The position numbers and the translations under genes are program-made. A model generated the notes under the pieces. It had not been told where the DNA came from, did no database searches, and worked only from the letters and a program-made list of their open reading frames with translations. A DNA stretch of 64,000 nt from Actinoplanes teichomyceticus ATCC 31121 (GTDB lineage: Bacteria > Actinomycetota > Actinomycetes > Mycobacteriales > Micromonosporaceae), in NCBI RefSeq assembly GCF_003711105.1, contig NZ_CP023865.1:8105001-8169000 (forward strand), read 5' to 3'. This document shows positions 1 to 8,099 of the stretch, in pieces (the stretch's first letter is position 1; each line of letters starts with the position of its first letter).

Positions 1-86
1 CGGGCACGCGGGCACGAACGCGCCGTGATCACCCTGCGTAGTCTCGCCGCGGTCGCGTTCTTCATCGCGCCACCCCGAGGATCCGA

Positions 87-138
87 CGTAGATCAGACGT
101 AGATCGGGCGTAGATCCGACGTAGATCGGGCGTAGATC
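87..138 (+). promoter_or_regulatory. Five direct repeats, period 11 bp: candidate SARP operator
   Basis: CGTAGATC occurs perfectly at 87-94, 98-105, 109-116, 120-127 and 131-138, so the period is exactly 11 bp, one helical turn. SARP activators are known to bind heptamer direct repeats spaced by 11 or 22 bp about 8 bp upstream of the -10. GAAGAT at 148-153 sits at that distance. The array faces the Rieske oxygenase starting at 242, and a SARP gene lies just beyond it. The binding role is inferred. Positions 1-86 show no gene I can support. Confidence 0.75.
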
Positions 139-241
139 GCAGCGCCGGAAGATCGGGGGCGGAAGCAGTCAGGACAGTCGGACCTGCCGATGGCGGATGG
201 ATGTCCGAGTGGCCGGGCGGGAATGCGAAGGAGGCTCCAGG

Positions 242-1576
242 ATGCTCTCGCCAGAGAAGAATCGGATGCTGACCCAGGTGGGCGCCGGTACCCCGATGGG
301 CGAACTGCTGCGCAGGTACTGGCACCCGATCGCACCGGCCATGGAACTCCGCGAGCGGCGGGTCAAGCCGATCAGGCTGTTGGGCGAGGACCTGGTCCTG
401 TTCCGCAAGCCGAGCGGCGGGCACGGGCTGCTCTCCCGGCACTGTCCGCACCGGCTGACCGATCTCAGCCTGGGCTGGGTGGACGGCGACCTGATGCGGT
501 GTGCCTACCACGGGTGGGGGTTCGACTCCGACGGGCGGTGCGTGGAGCAGCCGTTCGAGGAGGCCGGGCCGGCCGGCGGGTTCCACGACAAGGCCGGGGT
601 GAAGTCCTACCCCACCGCGACCCTGGCCGGGCTGGTGTGGGCGTACCTGGGCCCGGGGCCCGCCCCGCTGCTGCCCGACTTCGAGACGTTCAGCTGGGAG
701 CACGGCTTCGTCGAGCTGATCCTCACCGAGCTGCCGTGCAACTGGTTCCAGTGCCACGAGAACGGCATGGACCCGGTCCACTTCGAGTGGCTGCACTCAA
801 ACGGCAACGCGGTGCGGCTCAACCCCGAGGCGCCGCTCTACGCGCCCCGGCACACGGAGATCGACTTCTTGGAGTTCGAGCACGGCTTCGTCAACGGCCG
901 CGAGGTCGAGACCGAGAACGCGCCGGAGGGGCCCTTCGCCCGGTCCAGCAGCACGGCCGAGGGCGGCATCCTCTGCCTGTGGCCGTACACCCTCGCCTCG
1001 GGCAACACGGTCGAGTTCCGGGTGCCGGTGGACGACCACCGGACCCTCAACATCACGTGGCAGTACTCGGTGCTCCCCGACGACGTCCGGACCGGCGTGC
1101 CGGAGTCGGAGGAGGTGCCGTACTGGTACGGCCCGCTCACCGAGCCCGGGAGCGACCGAATCATCACCTCGCACACCGGCAACCAGGACTTCGCGGTCTG
1201 GATCGGCCAGGGCACGGTCACCGACCGGAGCGCCGAGCGGCTGGGGCGCAGCGACAAGGGCATCACCCTGCTGCGGCGCCGCTACCTGGAGGCGATCGAG
1301 CAGGTCGCCAGGGGCGAGGACCCGCCGGGCACGGTGCGTGACCCCGCCGCGAACGTGCGGATCCCGCTCCCGCTCCCCCGGAAGTTCATCTACACCGAGG
1401 GCGTGCCCCGCGTGGTGTTCGAGGAGAAGCTCGCCGCCCGGAAGAAGAGCGGGCTGTACGGCATCGGTGGCTTCCTGGCGGTCCAGGCCGGACGGCCGGA
1501 TCACATCCAGACGATGTACGAGAAGGCCGCCGGCATCACGGACGGGTCGGCTCTCGGCTCCGGCGGGGCCGGGTAG
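242..1576 (+). CDS. Rieske non-heme iron oxygenase, alpha subunit type
   Basis: The 444-residue protein has a Rieske [2Fe-2S] motif at C68-P-H70 and C87-A-Y-H90, and a mononuclear iron site in a ring-hydroxylase C-terminal domain (N174, D177, H180, H185, in the context ENGMDPVH). It resembles the phthalate/vanillate-type oxygenases that need a separate reductase, and none is encoded in the cluster. ATG at 242 is chosen because GAAGGAGG lies 7 bases upstream; an earlier in-frame start at 197 lacks one. It is the only plus-strand enzyme of the cluster and lies behind the 11-bp repeat array. It is probably a tailoring hydroxylase or demethylase; the substrate cannot be read. Its 3' half overlaps the reading frame of the convergent SARP gene. 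Confidence 0.88.
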   Translation: MLSPEKNRMLTQVGAGTPMGELLRRYWHPIAPAMELRERRVKPIRLLGEDLVLFRKPSGGHGLLSRHCPHRLTDLSLGWVDGDLMRCAYHGWGFDSDGRCVEQPFEEAGPAGGFHDKAGVKSYPTATLAGLVWAYLGPGPAPLLPDFETFSWEHGFVELILTELPCNWFQCHENGMDPVHFEWLHSNGNAVRLNPEAPLYAPRHTEIDFLEFEHGFVNGREVETENAPEGPFARSSSTAEGGILCLWPYTLASGNTVEFRVPVDDHRTLNITWQYSVLPDDVRTGVPESEEVPYWYGPLTEPGSDRIITSHTGNQDFAVWIGQGTVTDRSAERLGRSDKGITLLRRRYLEAIEQVARGEDPPGTVRDPAANVRIPLPLPRKFIYTEGVPRVVFEEKLAARKKSGLYGIGGFLAVQAGRPDHIQTMYEKAAGITDGSALGSGGAG

Positions 1577-2329
1577 CCGGCGCGCCGGCGCGGCCGGCGG
1601 GTCCTGGCCGTTGAGGATCGCGCGGTGCACCTCGGACAGGTGGGCGCCCGGGTCGATGCCGAGCTCCTGGGCCAGCCGGCGGTGCATGCGCCGGTATACC
1701 TGGAGCGCGTCGGCCCGCATGCCGCACCGGTAGAGGGCGGTCATCCAGGCCGCGTGCAGGTCCTCCGCGAACGGTGCCGCCTGGCAGCTGGCCGAGATCT
1801 CGGCCAGCAGTGATCCGTGGTTTCCCAGGGCCAGTTCGCACTCGTACCGGGCCAGCAGAGCGGCTTCCCGCTGCTGGGCCAGCGACTCGCGCCGGCCGTG
1901 GCAGAGCGGCCCGGGAAGCCCGGCGAGCGCGGTGGTGCCACCCCACAGACCGAGCGCGGTCCCGAGCCGTGCGGCGTCCGCGCGGTCGTCGCCGGTGCGG
2001 CGGGCGGCGGCGAGATCGGCGAATTGCAGGGCGTCGACGGCCGACCTCGGGACGTCCAGCGCGTAGCCGCCGCCGGAGCGGACGATCAGCCCGGGGTCCA
2101 GACCCTTGCGCAGCCGCAGGACGTAGTTGGCGATCATCGACACCGCGCTGGCCGGCGGCCGTTCCCCGAACAGCCCGTCGACCAGCTCATCCGTGCTGAC
2201 CGGGGTGCCGGCGCGCAGCGCGAGCGCCGCCAGCACCGCCGCCTGCTGGGGCGGCATCCGCGGCATCCGGGTCGGCGGGGCGCCCTCGCGCAGGACCGCC
2301 GGGGCACCGAGAAGTACGAACCTGAACAC
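797..2329 (-). CDS. SARP-family pathway activator with anomalous C-terminal extension
   Basis: Residues 1-95 look like an OmpR-type winged helix (after MFRFVLLGAPAV) and residues about 100-255 like a bacterial transcriptional activation domain, ending in the usual ELGIDPG and a HRAIL-like segment. SARPs of this kind are normally about 260 residues and would stop near 1550. Here no in-frame stop occurs until 797, so the frame runs about 250 further residues antisense to the Rieske gene, with arginine-rich shadow-like composition. Another minus frame stops at 1536, so a single-base shift could restore a normal end. GTG at 2329 has GGAGG spaced 6-7 bases upstream. It is last in the minus-strand run and is the likely ligand of the repeats at 87-138. 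The domain call is firm; the tail is doubtful. Confidence 0.75.
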   Translation of the reverse strand: MFRFVLLGAPAVLREGAPPTRMPRMPPQQAAVLAALALRAGTPVSTDELVDGLFGERPPASAVSMIANYVLRLRKGLDPGLIVRSGGGYALDVPRSAVDALQFADLAAARRTGDDRADAARLGTALGLWGGTTALAGLPGPLCHGRRESLAQQREAALLARYECELALGNHGSLLAEISASCQAAPFAEDLHAAWMTALYRCGMRADALQVYRRMHRRLAQELGIDPGAHLSEVHRAILNGQDPPAAPARRLPGPAGAESRPVRDAGGLLVHRLDVIRPSGLDRQEATDAVQPALLPGGELLLEHHAGHALGVDELPGERERDPHVRGGVTHRARRVLAPGDLLDRLQVAAPQQGDALVAAPQPLGAPVGDRALADPDREVLVAGVRGDDSVAPGLGERAVPVRHLLRLRHAGPDVVGEHRVLPRDVEGPVVVHRHPELDRVARGEGVRPQAEDAALGRAAGPGEGPLRRVLGLDLAAVDEAVLELQEVDLRVPGRVERRLGVEPHRVAV

Positions 2330-2383
2330 TGAATTCCTCCACGGATCGGGCGTTCCTCCGAACGCGGTGGTGCCGCGGCCCCG

Positions 2384-3634
2384 TCAAACCTGCTGGAGCC
2401 GCGACTCGCGGGTGGTGTCATCCGAGGCGGAGCCCGCCCGCTTCGGCCGCCCCTGCAAGCGGTTGAGGATCGGGCCGGTGGAGAGCGTGGTCAGGACGGC
2501 CATCGCCACCAGCAGGCTGTAGGAGGAGTCGTTCAGCAGGCCTGCCTGACGTCCGGCGGTGAGCACGATCAGCTCGGTGAGCCCGCGGGTGTTCATCAGG
2601 GCGCCCAGGATCGCGGCTTCGCGCGGCCGCAGGCCGGACACCCGGGCCGCCACCATGGTGCCGGCGACCTTCCCCACCACGGCGATCGCGAGCAGCACCA
2701 GCAGTTGCACCAGCTGGGTGGCCCGCAGGACGGAAAGGTCCACCTGCCAGCCGGCCACCACGAAGTAGACCGGCATGAGCAGGCCCAGGCCGAGCCCTTC
2801 GGCGCTCTCCCGCACCGGCTTCAGCGCGCGCTCCCCCGCCGGGCCGCGCAGGCCGGACAGGACGATGCCGAAGAGGAAGGCGCCGAGCACGAAGTGCAGG
2901 CCCATCCATTCGGTGGAGGCGGCCGAGGCCAGCAAGCCGGCCAGGGCGACGACCGGGTTCAGCCGGCCGGCGCGCCGCTGCACCAGGCGGCGCAGCAGGA
3001 CGGTGCAGGCGGCCATCACCGCGACGTACGGGAGCAACCACAGCAGGCGCCACGGCTGGTGGCCGCCGGCGCCGAGGGCCAGCACACCGGCCAGCAGCAC
3101 CCAGGCCAGCAGATCGCAGAAGGCCGCTCCGGCCAGGGCCAGCCGGCCCAGCGGTTGCCGGGTCATGCCGCGGTCGTCCAGGATCCGGGCCAGCACCGGG
3201 AAGGCCGTGACGGAGAGGGCCAAACCCATGAACAGGTGGGCCCCGAGCGGGGTGGCGTCCGGCGTCGCGGTGTCCCACCAGGCGCCGAGAGAGGTTCCCA
3301 TGGCGAAGGGCAGGACGATCGAGCCGAGCCCGATGCCGATGGCGGCCCGCCGGGGCGCGTGGCCGTCCCCCCGGCGGAACTCCAGGCCGGTGACGAACAT
3401 GAACAGGGCGATCCCCACGTTCGCGAACGCGATCAGGTAGCCGCGCACCTGCCCGGGGAACAGCGTCTCCGCGACGACGCCGTGCAGCACGGTGGGGCCG
3501 AGCAGGATCCCCATCACGACCTCGCCGATGACCGCCGGCTGGCCGAACCGGCGGGCGAGCGCGCCCGCCGCCCGGGCCAGGATCGCGATCAGGGCCAGGT
3601 CGAGCAGAAGAATGACGATGGTGTTGCTGTCCAT
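2384..3634 (-). CDS. Monovalent cation:proton antiporter (CPA2 family)
   Basis: This 416-residue integral membrane protein has about a dozen hydrophobic segments and the CPA2/KefB-type beginning (GQPAVIGEVVMGILLGPTVL near residues 30-50). The family exchanges Na+ or K+ for H+. No KTN/RCK nucleotide-binding domain follows the membrane part. The ATG at 3634 (MDSNTIVILL) is preferred over an upstream in-frame start at 3694 because the peptide before it is polar, low-complexity and shadow-like. It lies 78 bases after the halogenase gene and 54 before the SARP gene. Antiporter genes of this family recur in actinomycete clusters, where export or self-protection has been suggested; its role here is inferred. 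Confidence 0.85.
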   Translation of the reverse strand: MDSNTIVILLLDLALIAILARAAGALARRFGQPAVIGEVVMGILLGPTVLHGVVAETLFPGQVRGYLIAFANVGIALFMFVTGLEFRRGDGHAPRRAAIGIGLGSIVLPFAMGTSLGAWWDTATPDATPLGAHLFMGLALSVTAFPVLARILDDRGMTRQPLGRLALAGAAFCDLLAWVLLAGVLALGAGGHQPWRLLWLLPYVAVMAACTVLLRRLVQRRAGRLNPVVALAGLLASAASTEWMGLHFVLGAFLFGIVLSGLRGPAGERALKPVRESAEGLGLGLLMPVYFVVAGWQVDLSVLRATQLVQLLVLLAIAVVGKVAGTMVAARVSGLRPREAAILGALMNTRGLTELIVLTAGRQAGLLNDSSYSLLVAMAVLTTLSTGPILNRLQGRPKRAGSASDDTTRESRLQQV

Positions 3635-3712
3635 GCGCTCCGGCTTCCTCGTACGCGTCGGCGGCCGTGCCCCCGGCAGGGCGCCCGGGGGCACGGCCGG
3701 GCCACGGGTCGG

Positions 3713-4489
3713 TCAGGCGTTGTCCACCGCGCGGGCCGCCTCGGCCTCCGGGTTCTCCCACCAGCGGTCGTTACCCACCAGGTCCTTCTCCAGGTCGCGC
3801 TTGGCGGCCCAGGTCATGTTGAGGATGGTGCGGGTCGAGTCCTCGCTCAGCGGCACGGTGCGGTGCAGGGTGGTGTCGGTGCGCAGCAGGTACAGGTCAC
3901 CGGACTCCAGCCCGTGGGTGTTGATCTCGCGCTCGCAGAGCGTCTGGTTGATCCGCGGGTTGCTCTTGTCCCAGTGGGTGTGCGGCACCGCCTGCAGCAT
4001 CCCGCCGTGCTCGATGGGCGGCATCCGCAGCGCCCAGATCAGCGCGAAGCTGTAGTCGCCCCAGTGCCAGCCGTGGGTGTCCGACTTGAACTCCTGGTGG
4101 GTGATCAGGTAGCGCTCGTCGCTGGAGACCTCCGGGATGATCTCCTCCCGGGTGATGCCGGCCAGGAATCCGAGCAGCACCTCGGAGCGGGACAGCGTAC
4201 TGATGAGTTCGCTCTTCTCGATCTCCTCGCTCTTGACCACGCTCATCCGGCGGGGCGTGTTGCCGGTGGTGCTGAGCAGCAGGTTGCGGCGCTCCTTGTG
4301 CTGCTCGATCAGCAGGTCGCACTCCTCGCGGACCGCGGTCTGCAGCTCGTCCGGCACGAGCCGGTTGGCGGCGTCGAACTTGACGAAGCCGAAGCGGTGG
4401 AAGCGGTCGGCAAGCTGCGCCACGGACTCGGGGGTGTAGCGCTCGGCCAGGAACTTGGCCAGGTTCTCGTCGATCTGCTCGACATTCAT
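3713..4489 (-). CDS. BesD/HalD-like Fe(II)/2-oxoglutarate halogenase for free amino acids
   Basis: The 258-residue protein has the length and layout of the BesD/HalD radical halogenases. The iron site reads H142-W-G144 followed by H209, 67 residues apart. Hydroxylases of this fold have H-x-D/E, whereas halogenases have Gly or Ala in place of the carboxylate so chloride can bind iron. From memory BesD uses H137, G139 and H204, the same spacing, and E125, H139, D145, N224 and T226 fall where BesD has second-shell and substrate contacts. The STTGNTPRRM segment (73-82) also fits. The likely reaction is chlorination of an unactivated carbon of a free amino acid. The alternative is a hydroxylase reading the site as H142-x-x-D145. 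The gene sits 13 bases after the MFS gene. Confidence 0.72.
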   Translation of the reverse strand: MNVEQIDENLAKFLAERYTPESVAQLADRFHRFGFVKFDAANRLVPDELQTAVREECDLLIEQHKERRNLLLSTTGNTPRRMSVVKSEEIEKSELISTLSRSEVLLGFLAGITREEIIPEVSSDERYLITHQEFKSDTHGWHWGDYSFALIWALRMPPIEHGGMLQAVPHTHWDKSNPRINQTLCEREINTHGLESGDLYLLRTDTTLHRTVPLSEDSTRTILNMTWAAKRDLEKDLVGNDRWWENPEAEAARAVDNA

Positions 4490-4502
4490 GCGGGTGTCTC
4501 CT

Positions 4503-5744
4503 TCAACTGGTGGTGGGAAGGTCTCCGGCGGGCCGAGGGCCCCGGACGTTCCAGGTGAGGACCGCGGACAGGACCGCGATCACGGGGATGGCGCAGAGCG
4601 CCGTCACATTGCCGACCTCGGTTGCGGCCCAGGCGCCGACGGCCGCGCCGGCCTGCGTGAGGCTGCTCAGCCAGGCCTGGGTCTCGGCGGCGGTCCCCTC
4701 CGGGGCGAGGTCACCGCCCGCGGTGAACAGCGCGCCGAAGGTCGAGCCGTAGGCCAGGCCGGTGATCGGACAGGCCAGCGTCATGGCCAGGGCGGACATC
4801 TGGGAGGTGACGGCCAGCAGCACGACGCCCGACGCGAAGACCCCGATCAGCACCGAGAGCTTGGGGCCCCTGGCCAGCAGGCCGGGGACGGCGCCCAGGG
4901 CGAGGCTGCCGACGATGCTGCCGACCGAGAGGGCGCCGATCTGGATGCCGATGTACCCGGTGGTGCCCCGCTCGGCGTTGAGCACCGAGATGACCACGTC
5001 GATCGCGGTGATCATCGCGCTGAACGCGGCGTTGGCGATCAGTACCCGGCGCAGCGGAGCCGAGCGCAGCGGGCCCGCCCAGTGCCCGCCGCCGCGACGG
5101 CGGACCGGCGGCGGGACGTTCGGGAAGCTGAGCACCAGCAGGACCGCGACCATCGTCAGCGCTCCGTACAGACCGAACGCCACCTCGCCGGACACGCTGA
5201 GGCAGAGCCACGCGGCCAGGGCCGGCCCGGTGATCTGCACGACGTCGCTGGTCGCGGCGTCGAGCGCCATCGCTGTGACCAGCCGCTGTTCGCCGGCCAG
5301 CACCCGCCACAGGGTGCGCATGATGATGCCTACCGGTGGTGCGGTGACGCCGCTGACCGCGGCCAGGGCCAGCACCAGCGGGGCCGGGCCCCGGTCGGCG
5401 GCCACCGCGGTCAGCGAGCCGAGCGCGACCACGTAGAACAGCAGGCAGACGACCAGGATCAGCCGGTACGGGTAGCGGTCCATCAGCCGGCCGCGGATCG
5501 GGGCGGACAGCCCCTGGCCGATCGCCATGCAGCTCACCGCCAGGCCGCCCGTCGCGTAGGAGTAGCGGGGCCCGAGGTAGAGCAGCAGGCTCAGCGAAAC
5601 CATGGTGACCGGCAGCTTCGACACCAGAGCGGCGATCAGCATGCGGCTGACCCCGGGAACCGCCAGCAGCTCCCGGTAGCCGGCGGGCAGCCGCAGCCGC
5701 TTCCGCCGGCCCGGGCGCGCCGCCTGGGTCTCAGGCGGAGGCAT
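4503..5744 (-). CDS. MFS transporter, probable product exporter
   Basis: The 413-residue protein has 11-12 predicted membrane helices and an MFS-like loop between helices 2 and 3 (RGRLMDRYPYR, about residues 85-95). The cytoplasmic N-terminus is rich in Arg and Pro. Its start overlaps the end of the ligase gene by 14 bases, so it is probably translationally coupled. Its place inside the biosynthetic operon suggests that it exports the finished compound and confers self-resistance. The substrate is unknown. Confidence 0.85.
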   Translation of the reverse strand: MPPPETQAARPGRRKRLRLPAGYRELLAVPGVSRMLIAALVSKLPVTMVSLSLLLYLGPRYSYATGGLAVSCMAIGQGLSAPIRGRLMDRYPYRLILVVCLLFYVVALGSLTAVAADRGPAPLVLALAAVSGVTAPPVGIIMRTLWRVLAGEQRLVTAMALDAATSDVVQITGPALAAWLCLSVSGEVAFGLYGALTMVAVLLVLSFPNVPPPVRRRGGGHWAGPLRSAPLRRVLIANAAFSAMITAIDVVISVLNAERGTTGYIGIQIGALSVGSIVGSLALGAVPGLLARGPKLSVLIGVFASGVVLLAVTSQMSALAMTLACPITGLAYGSTFGALFTAGGDLAPEGTAAETQAWLSSLTQAGAAVGAWAATEVGNVTALCAIPVIAVLSAVLTWNVRGPRPAGDLPTTS

Positions 5745-6981
5745 CGAATGCGATCTCCAGCGAGACCAGCGCGCGGATCTCGGCCAGCGCCCGGACCACC
5801 GCGTCCTGGTCCGGACCGGAGACCCAGGCCCCGACCGGGATGGTCTTGGTGTCGCGGGTGACCGGCACGTGGTCGCCCGGCCGGTAGGAGACCAGGACCT
5901 TGTCCACGCTCGGGTGGCTCTCCAGCTCCGCCAGCCCGTGTACCGCGACCAGCGTGCCGGGCGCGTCGTCGTTGCGGATGGCGATCGCTCCGAACATCGC
6001 CCGGACGTCCAGGTCCTGGTCCATGATCGCCGGACGTCGGCCGAGGTAGCAGGTGAGCGCGTCGTGGAAGGGCCGGATCGCGGTGTAGTCGGCCCACTGG
6101 TCGGTGGCCGGTCCGCCCGGAAGCCGGGCGCCGATCTCCATCAGATAGACGCCGTCCGGAGTGCACTTGACCTCGGTGTGGCTGGGGCCGCGGCGCACGC
6201 CGAACGCGGTGAGAACCTGGTGGACGTACTCCTCGACGCGGGCCCAGTCGGGGTCGTCACGGGTCGCCTGGACGTTGTTCCACAGCGGGAAGTCGTAGTC
6301 CCGGTCGTCCGGCTGCCGGTACTCCCACATGTCCATCACCCGGTGCTGGCCGTCGCTGCTGAAGCAGTTGACGGCGAACTCGCGTCCGCGGACGTACTGC
6401 TCGACCAGCCACTCCCTGACCGGCCATCCGAACAGGTCGTTCTCCTCGGGGATCCGCAGGCTCTTGGCCTCCTCGGCGTCGCGGACCAGGGTGACGCCGT
6501 GCGAGCCGGCGCCCATGGTGGGTTTGACGATGACCGGGAAGCCGATCTCCTCGGCCGCCGCCGGCACCTCGGCCATGTCGTGCACCAGCCGGAACGCCGG
6601 GATCCGCACCCCGGCCTGCGAGGCGTGCGAGCGCATGGCGGCCTTGTTGCGCCGGGCCCAGGCCAGCTCGACGTCGTTACCGGCCAGCCCGAGCTCGTGG
6701 GCCAGCACATCGGTCAGGTGGACGGCGGACTCCATCGCCGGCACCACCGCCTTGACTTCGAAGTCGGTGTCCGCCAGGGCGGCGAGCACGTCGGGGGCGG
6801 TGGAGGCGTACAGCGACGCGTCGTCGTCCCGGGTGTGCTCGGGCCACCGGGAGTTCAGCTCGGTGGGTTCCACCGTGTAGAGGGAGACCACGTGGAGCCC
6901 GAAATCACGGGCCGCCTTCTTGTAGCCTTCGCCGGTCTTGACCGGGTCGATGAGGAGTACGGCGGGCTTGCGGCTGCTCAA
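5731..6981 (-). CDS. ATP-grasp amino acid ligase (third of the cluster)
   Basis: The 416-residue ATP-grasp enzyme resembles the L-amino acid ligase / carboxylate-amine ligase group (BacD-like). It shows an ATP-binding stretch FPVIVKPTMGAGSHGV (about 150-165), the lid/hinge EQYVRGREFAV, and the metal-binding signature GPSHTEVKCTPDGVYLMEIG (about 285-305) followed by ARLPGG. Such enzymes make an acyl phosphate with ATP and couple it to an amine. ATG 6981 follows a GAAGGAAC-type ribosome site. It lies between the IPNS-like oxygenase and the exporter. It could join an amino acid to 7-carboxy-7-deazaguanine or to another amino acid; the substrates cannot be read. Confidence 0.85.
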   Translation of the reverse strand: MSSRKPAVLLIDPVKTGEGYKKAARDFGLHVVSLYTVEPTELNSRWPEHTRDDDASLYASTAPDVLAALADTDFEVKAVVPAMESAVHLTDVLAHELGLAGNDVELAWARRNKAAMRSHASQAGVRIPAFRLVHDMAEVPAAAEEIGFPVIVKPTMGAGSHGVTLVRDAEEAKSLRIPEENDLFGWPVREWLVEQYVRGREFAVNCFSSDGQHRVMDMWEYRQPDDRDYDFPLWNNVQATRDDPDWARVEEYVHQVLTAFGVRRGPSHTEVKCTPDGVYLMEIGARLPGGPATDQWADYTAIRPFHDALTCYLGRRPAIMDQDLDVRAMFGAIAIRNDDAPGTLVAVHGLAELESHPSVDKVLVSYRPGDHVPVTRDTKTIPVGAWVSGPDQDAVVRALAEIRALVSLEIAFDASA

Positions 6982-7032
6982 GGGATCGTTCCTTCTCGGA
7001 CGGAGTGGGGTGCCGGGGCCGGTCGGCCGCCG

Positions 7033-8040
7033 TCAGGCGGTGGGCAGCAGTTCGGGGTGGTGGCGCTCGATGACCTGCGGGAAGGCCCGGATCATCCCCT
7101 TCATGACGTTCTCTCCGTAGCCGGCGAAGAGCGGGTTGGCGGGGTCGGGTACGACGCCCCCGGCCGCCTCGACGTACGGGCCGGGCAGCGGCTGCATCGA
7201 CGCGTCGAGGCGGGGGTTGTAGAAGAACGGGGCGGAGTAGCGGTCCACCCCGGGGGCCGGCCGCACCACCCGGTGCGTGGTGGCACGCAGGTAGCCGCGG
7301 GTGGCCACCTCCAGCAGCTCACCGAGGTTCACCACGAACGCCCCCGGCACCACCGGCACGTCGGCGAACACGCCGTCCTCGACCGCGACCTGGAGTCCGC
7401 CCTTGTCGTCCTGCAGCAGCAGGGTGAGGATGCCGTAGTCCTTGTGGATGCCCACGCCCTGGTCTCCGTCGCCGGTCTCGCCGTGCTCCGGGCCGGGGTA
7501 GTGCAGCAGCTTGAAGTGGACGTGCGGGTCCGGGGTCACCACGTCGTCCAGGAAGTCGGCCGGGACCTCCAGGGATTCGAGGATCAGTCCGAGCAGCCGG
7601 TGCGCGACACCGGTCAGCTCGCCCGTCCAGCGGTGGACCGCGTCGGCCAGTTCCGGCATGGCGGGCGGCCACTGGTTGGGGCCGGCCAGCCACCGGTAGG
7701 CGGGCTCGCCGGGGCCCGGCGCGACGGACGGGCGCTCCGGGCCGATGTCCAGCTGGCGCCGCTGGTCCGGGATGCCCTGGGTCAACTCCCGGCCGATCTC
7801 CGAATAGCCGCGGAAGTGCGGGGAGTTGAGGATGCTCAGGGCGGCCCGCTCCGGCTCGGGCAGCGCGAAGAATCTGCGAGCGAGCTCCAGCAGCGCGTCG
7901 CCGCCGGTCACGCCATGACCCACCAGCTGGAAGAAGCCGATGTCATGGACCGCGGAACGCAGCCGGTCGAGGAACTCGGCACGGGCCTGCGGCCCGCGCT
8001 CGGCGTCGCGCAGATCGATGACAGGGAACAGCTCGGACAA
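7033..8040 (-). CDS. Isopenicillin N synthase-like Fe(II)/2-oxoglutarate oxygenase
   Basis: The 335-residue protein has the DIGFFQLVGHGV N-terminus typical of the IPNS/2OG family, the iron ligands H199-K-D201 and H256, and the co-substrate motif R267-Y-S269. The intact HxD indicates oxygenation rather than halogenation. The start is taken as TTG at 8040 because GGAGG lies 7 bases upstream; upstream in-frame codons up to 8259 encode Arg/Ala-rich sequence without such a site. It follows the mutase subunits by 59 bases. It probably hydroxylates, desaturates or cyclises the amino acid or conjugate. Confidence 0.85.
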   Translation of the reverse strand: MSELFPVIDLRDAERGPQARAEFLDRLRSAVHDIGFFQLVGHGVTGGDALLELARRFFALPEPERAALSILNSPHFRGYSEIGRELTQGIPDQRRQLDIGPERPSVAPGPGEPAYRWLAGPNQWPPAMPELADAVHRWTGELTGVAHRLLGLILESLEVPADFLDDVVTPDPHVHFKLLHYPGPEHGETGDGDQGVGIHKDYGILTLLLQDDKGGLQVAVEDGVFADVPVVPGAFVVNLGELLEVATRGYLRATTHRVVRPAPGVDRYSAPFFYNPRLDASMQPLPGPYVEAAGGVVPDPANPLFAGYGENVMKGMIRAFPQVIERHHPELLPTA

Positions 8041-8099
8041 GGTAGGTCCTCCATCGGGAGTCAGGACGGGAGGGGGTTGGGCGAGCCGGCTGGCACGCC

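Noticed and set aside
3713..4489. Plain PhyH-type hydroxylase reading for the 2OG enzyme
   Set aside because: The first His is followed by Trp-Gly, not x-Asp; the next Asp is one residue too far, while the H142/H209 spacing suits halogenases.
2705..4558. A 617-codon open frame on the plus strand
   Set aside because: It is antisense to the antiporter and the halogenase-like gene.
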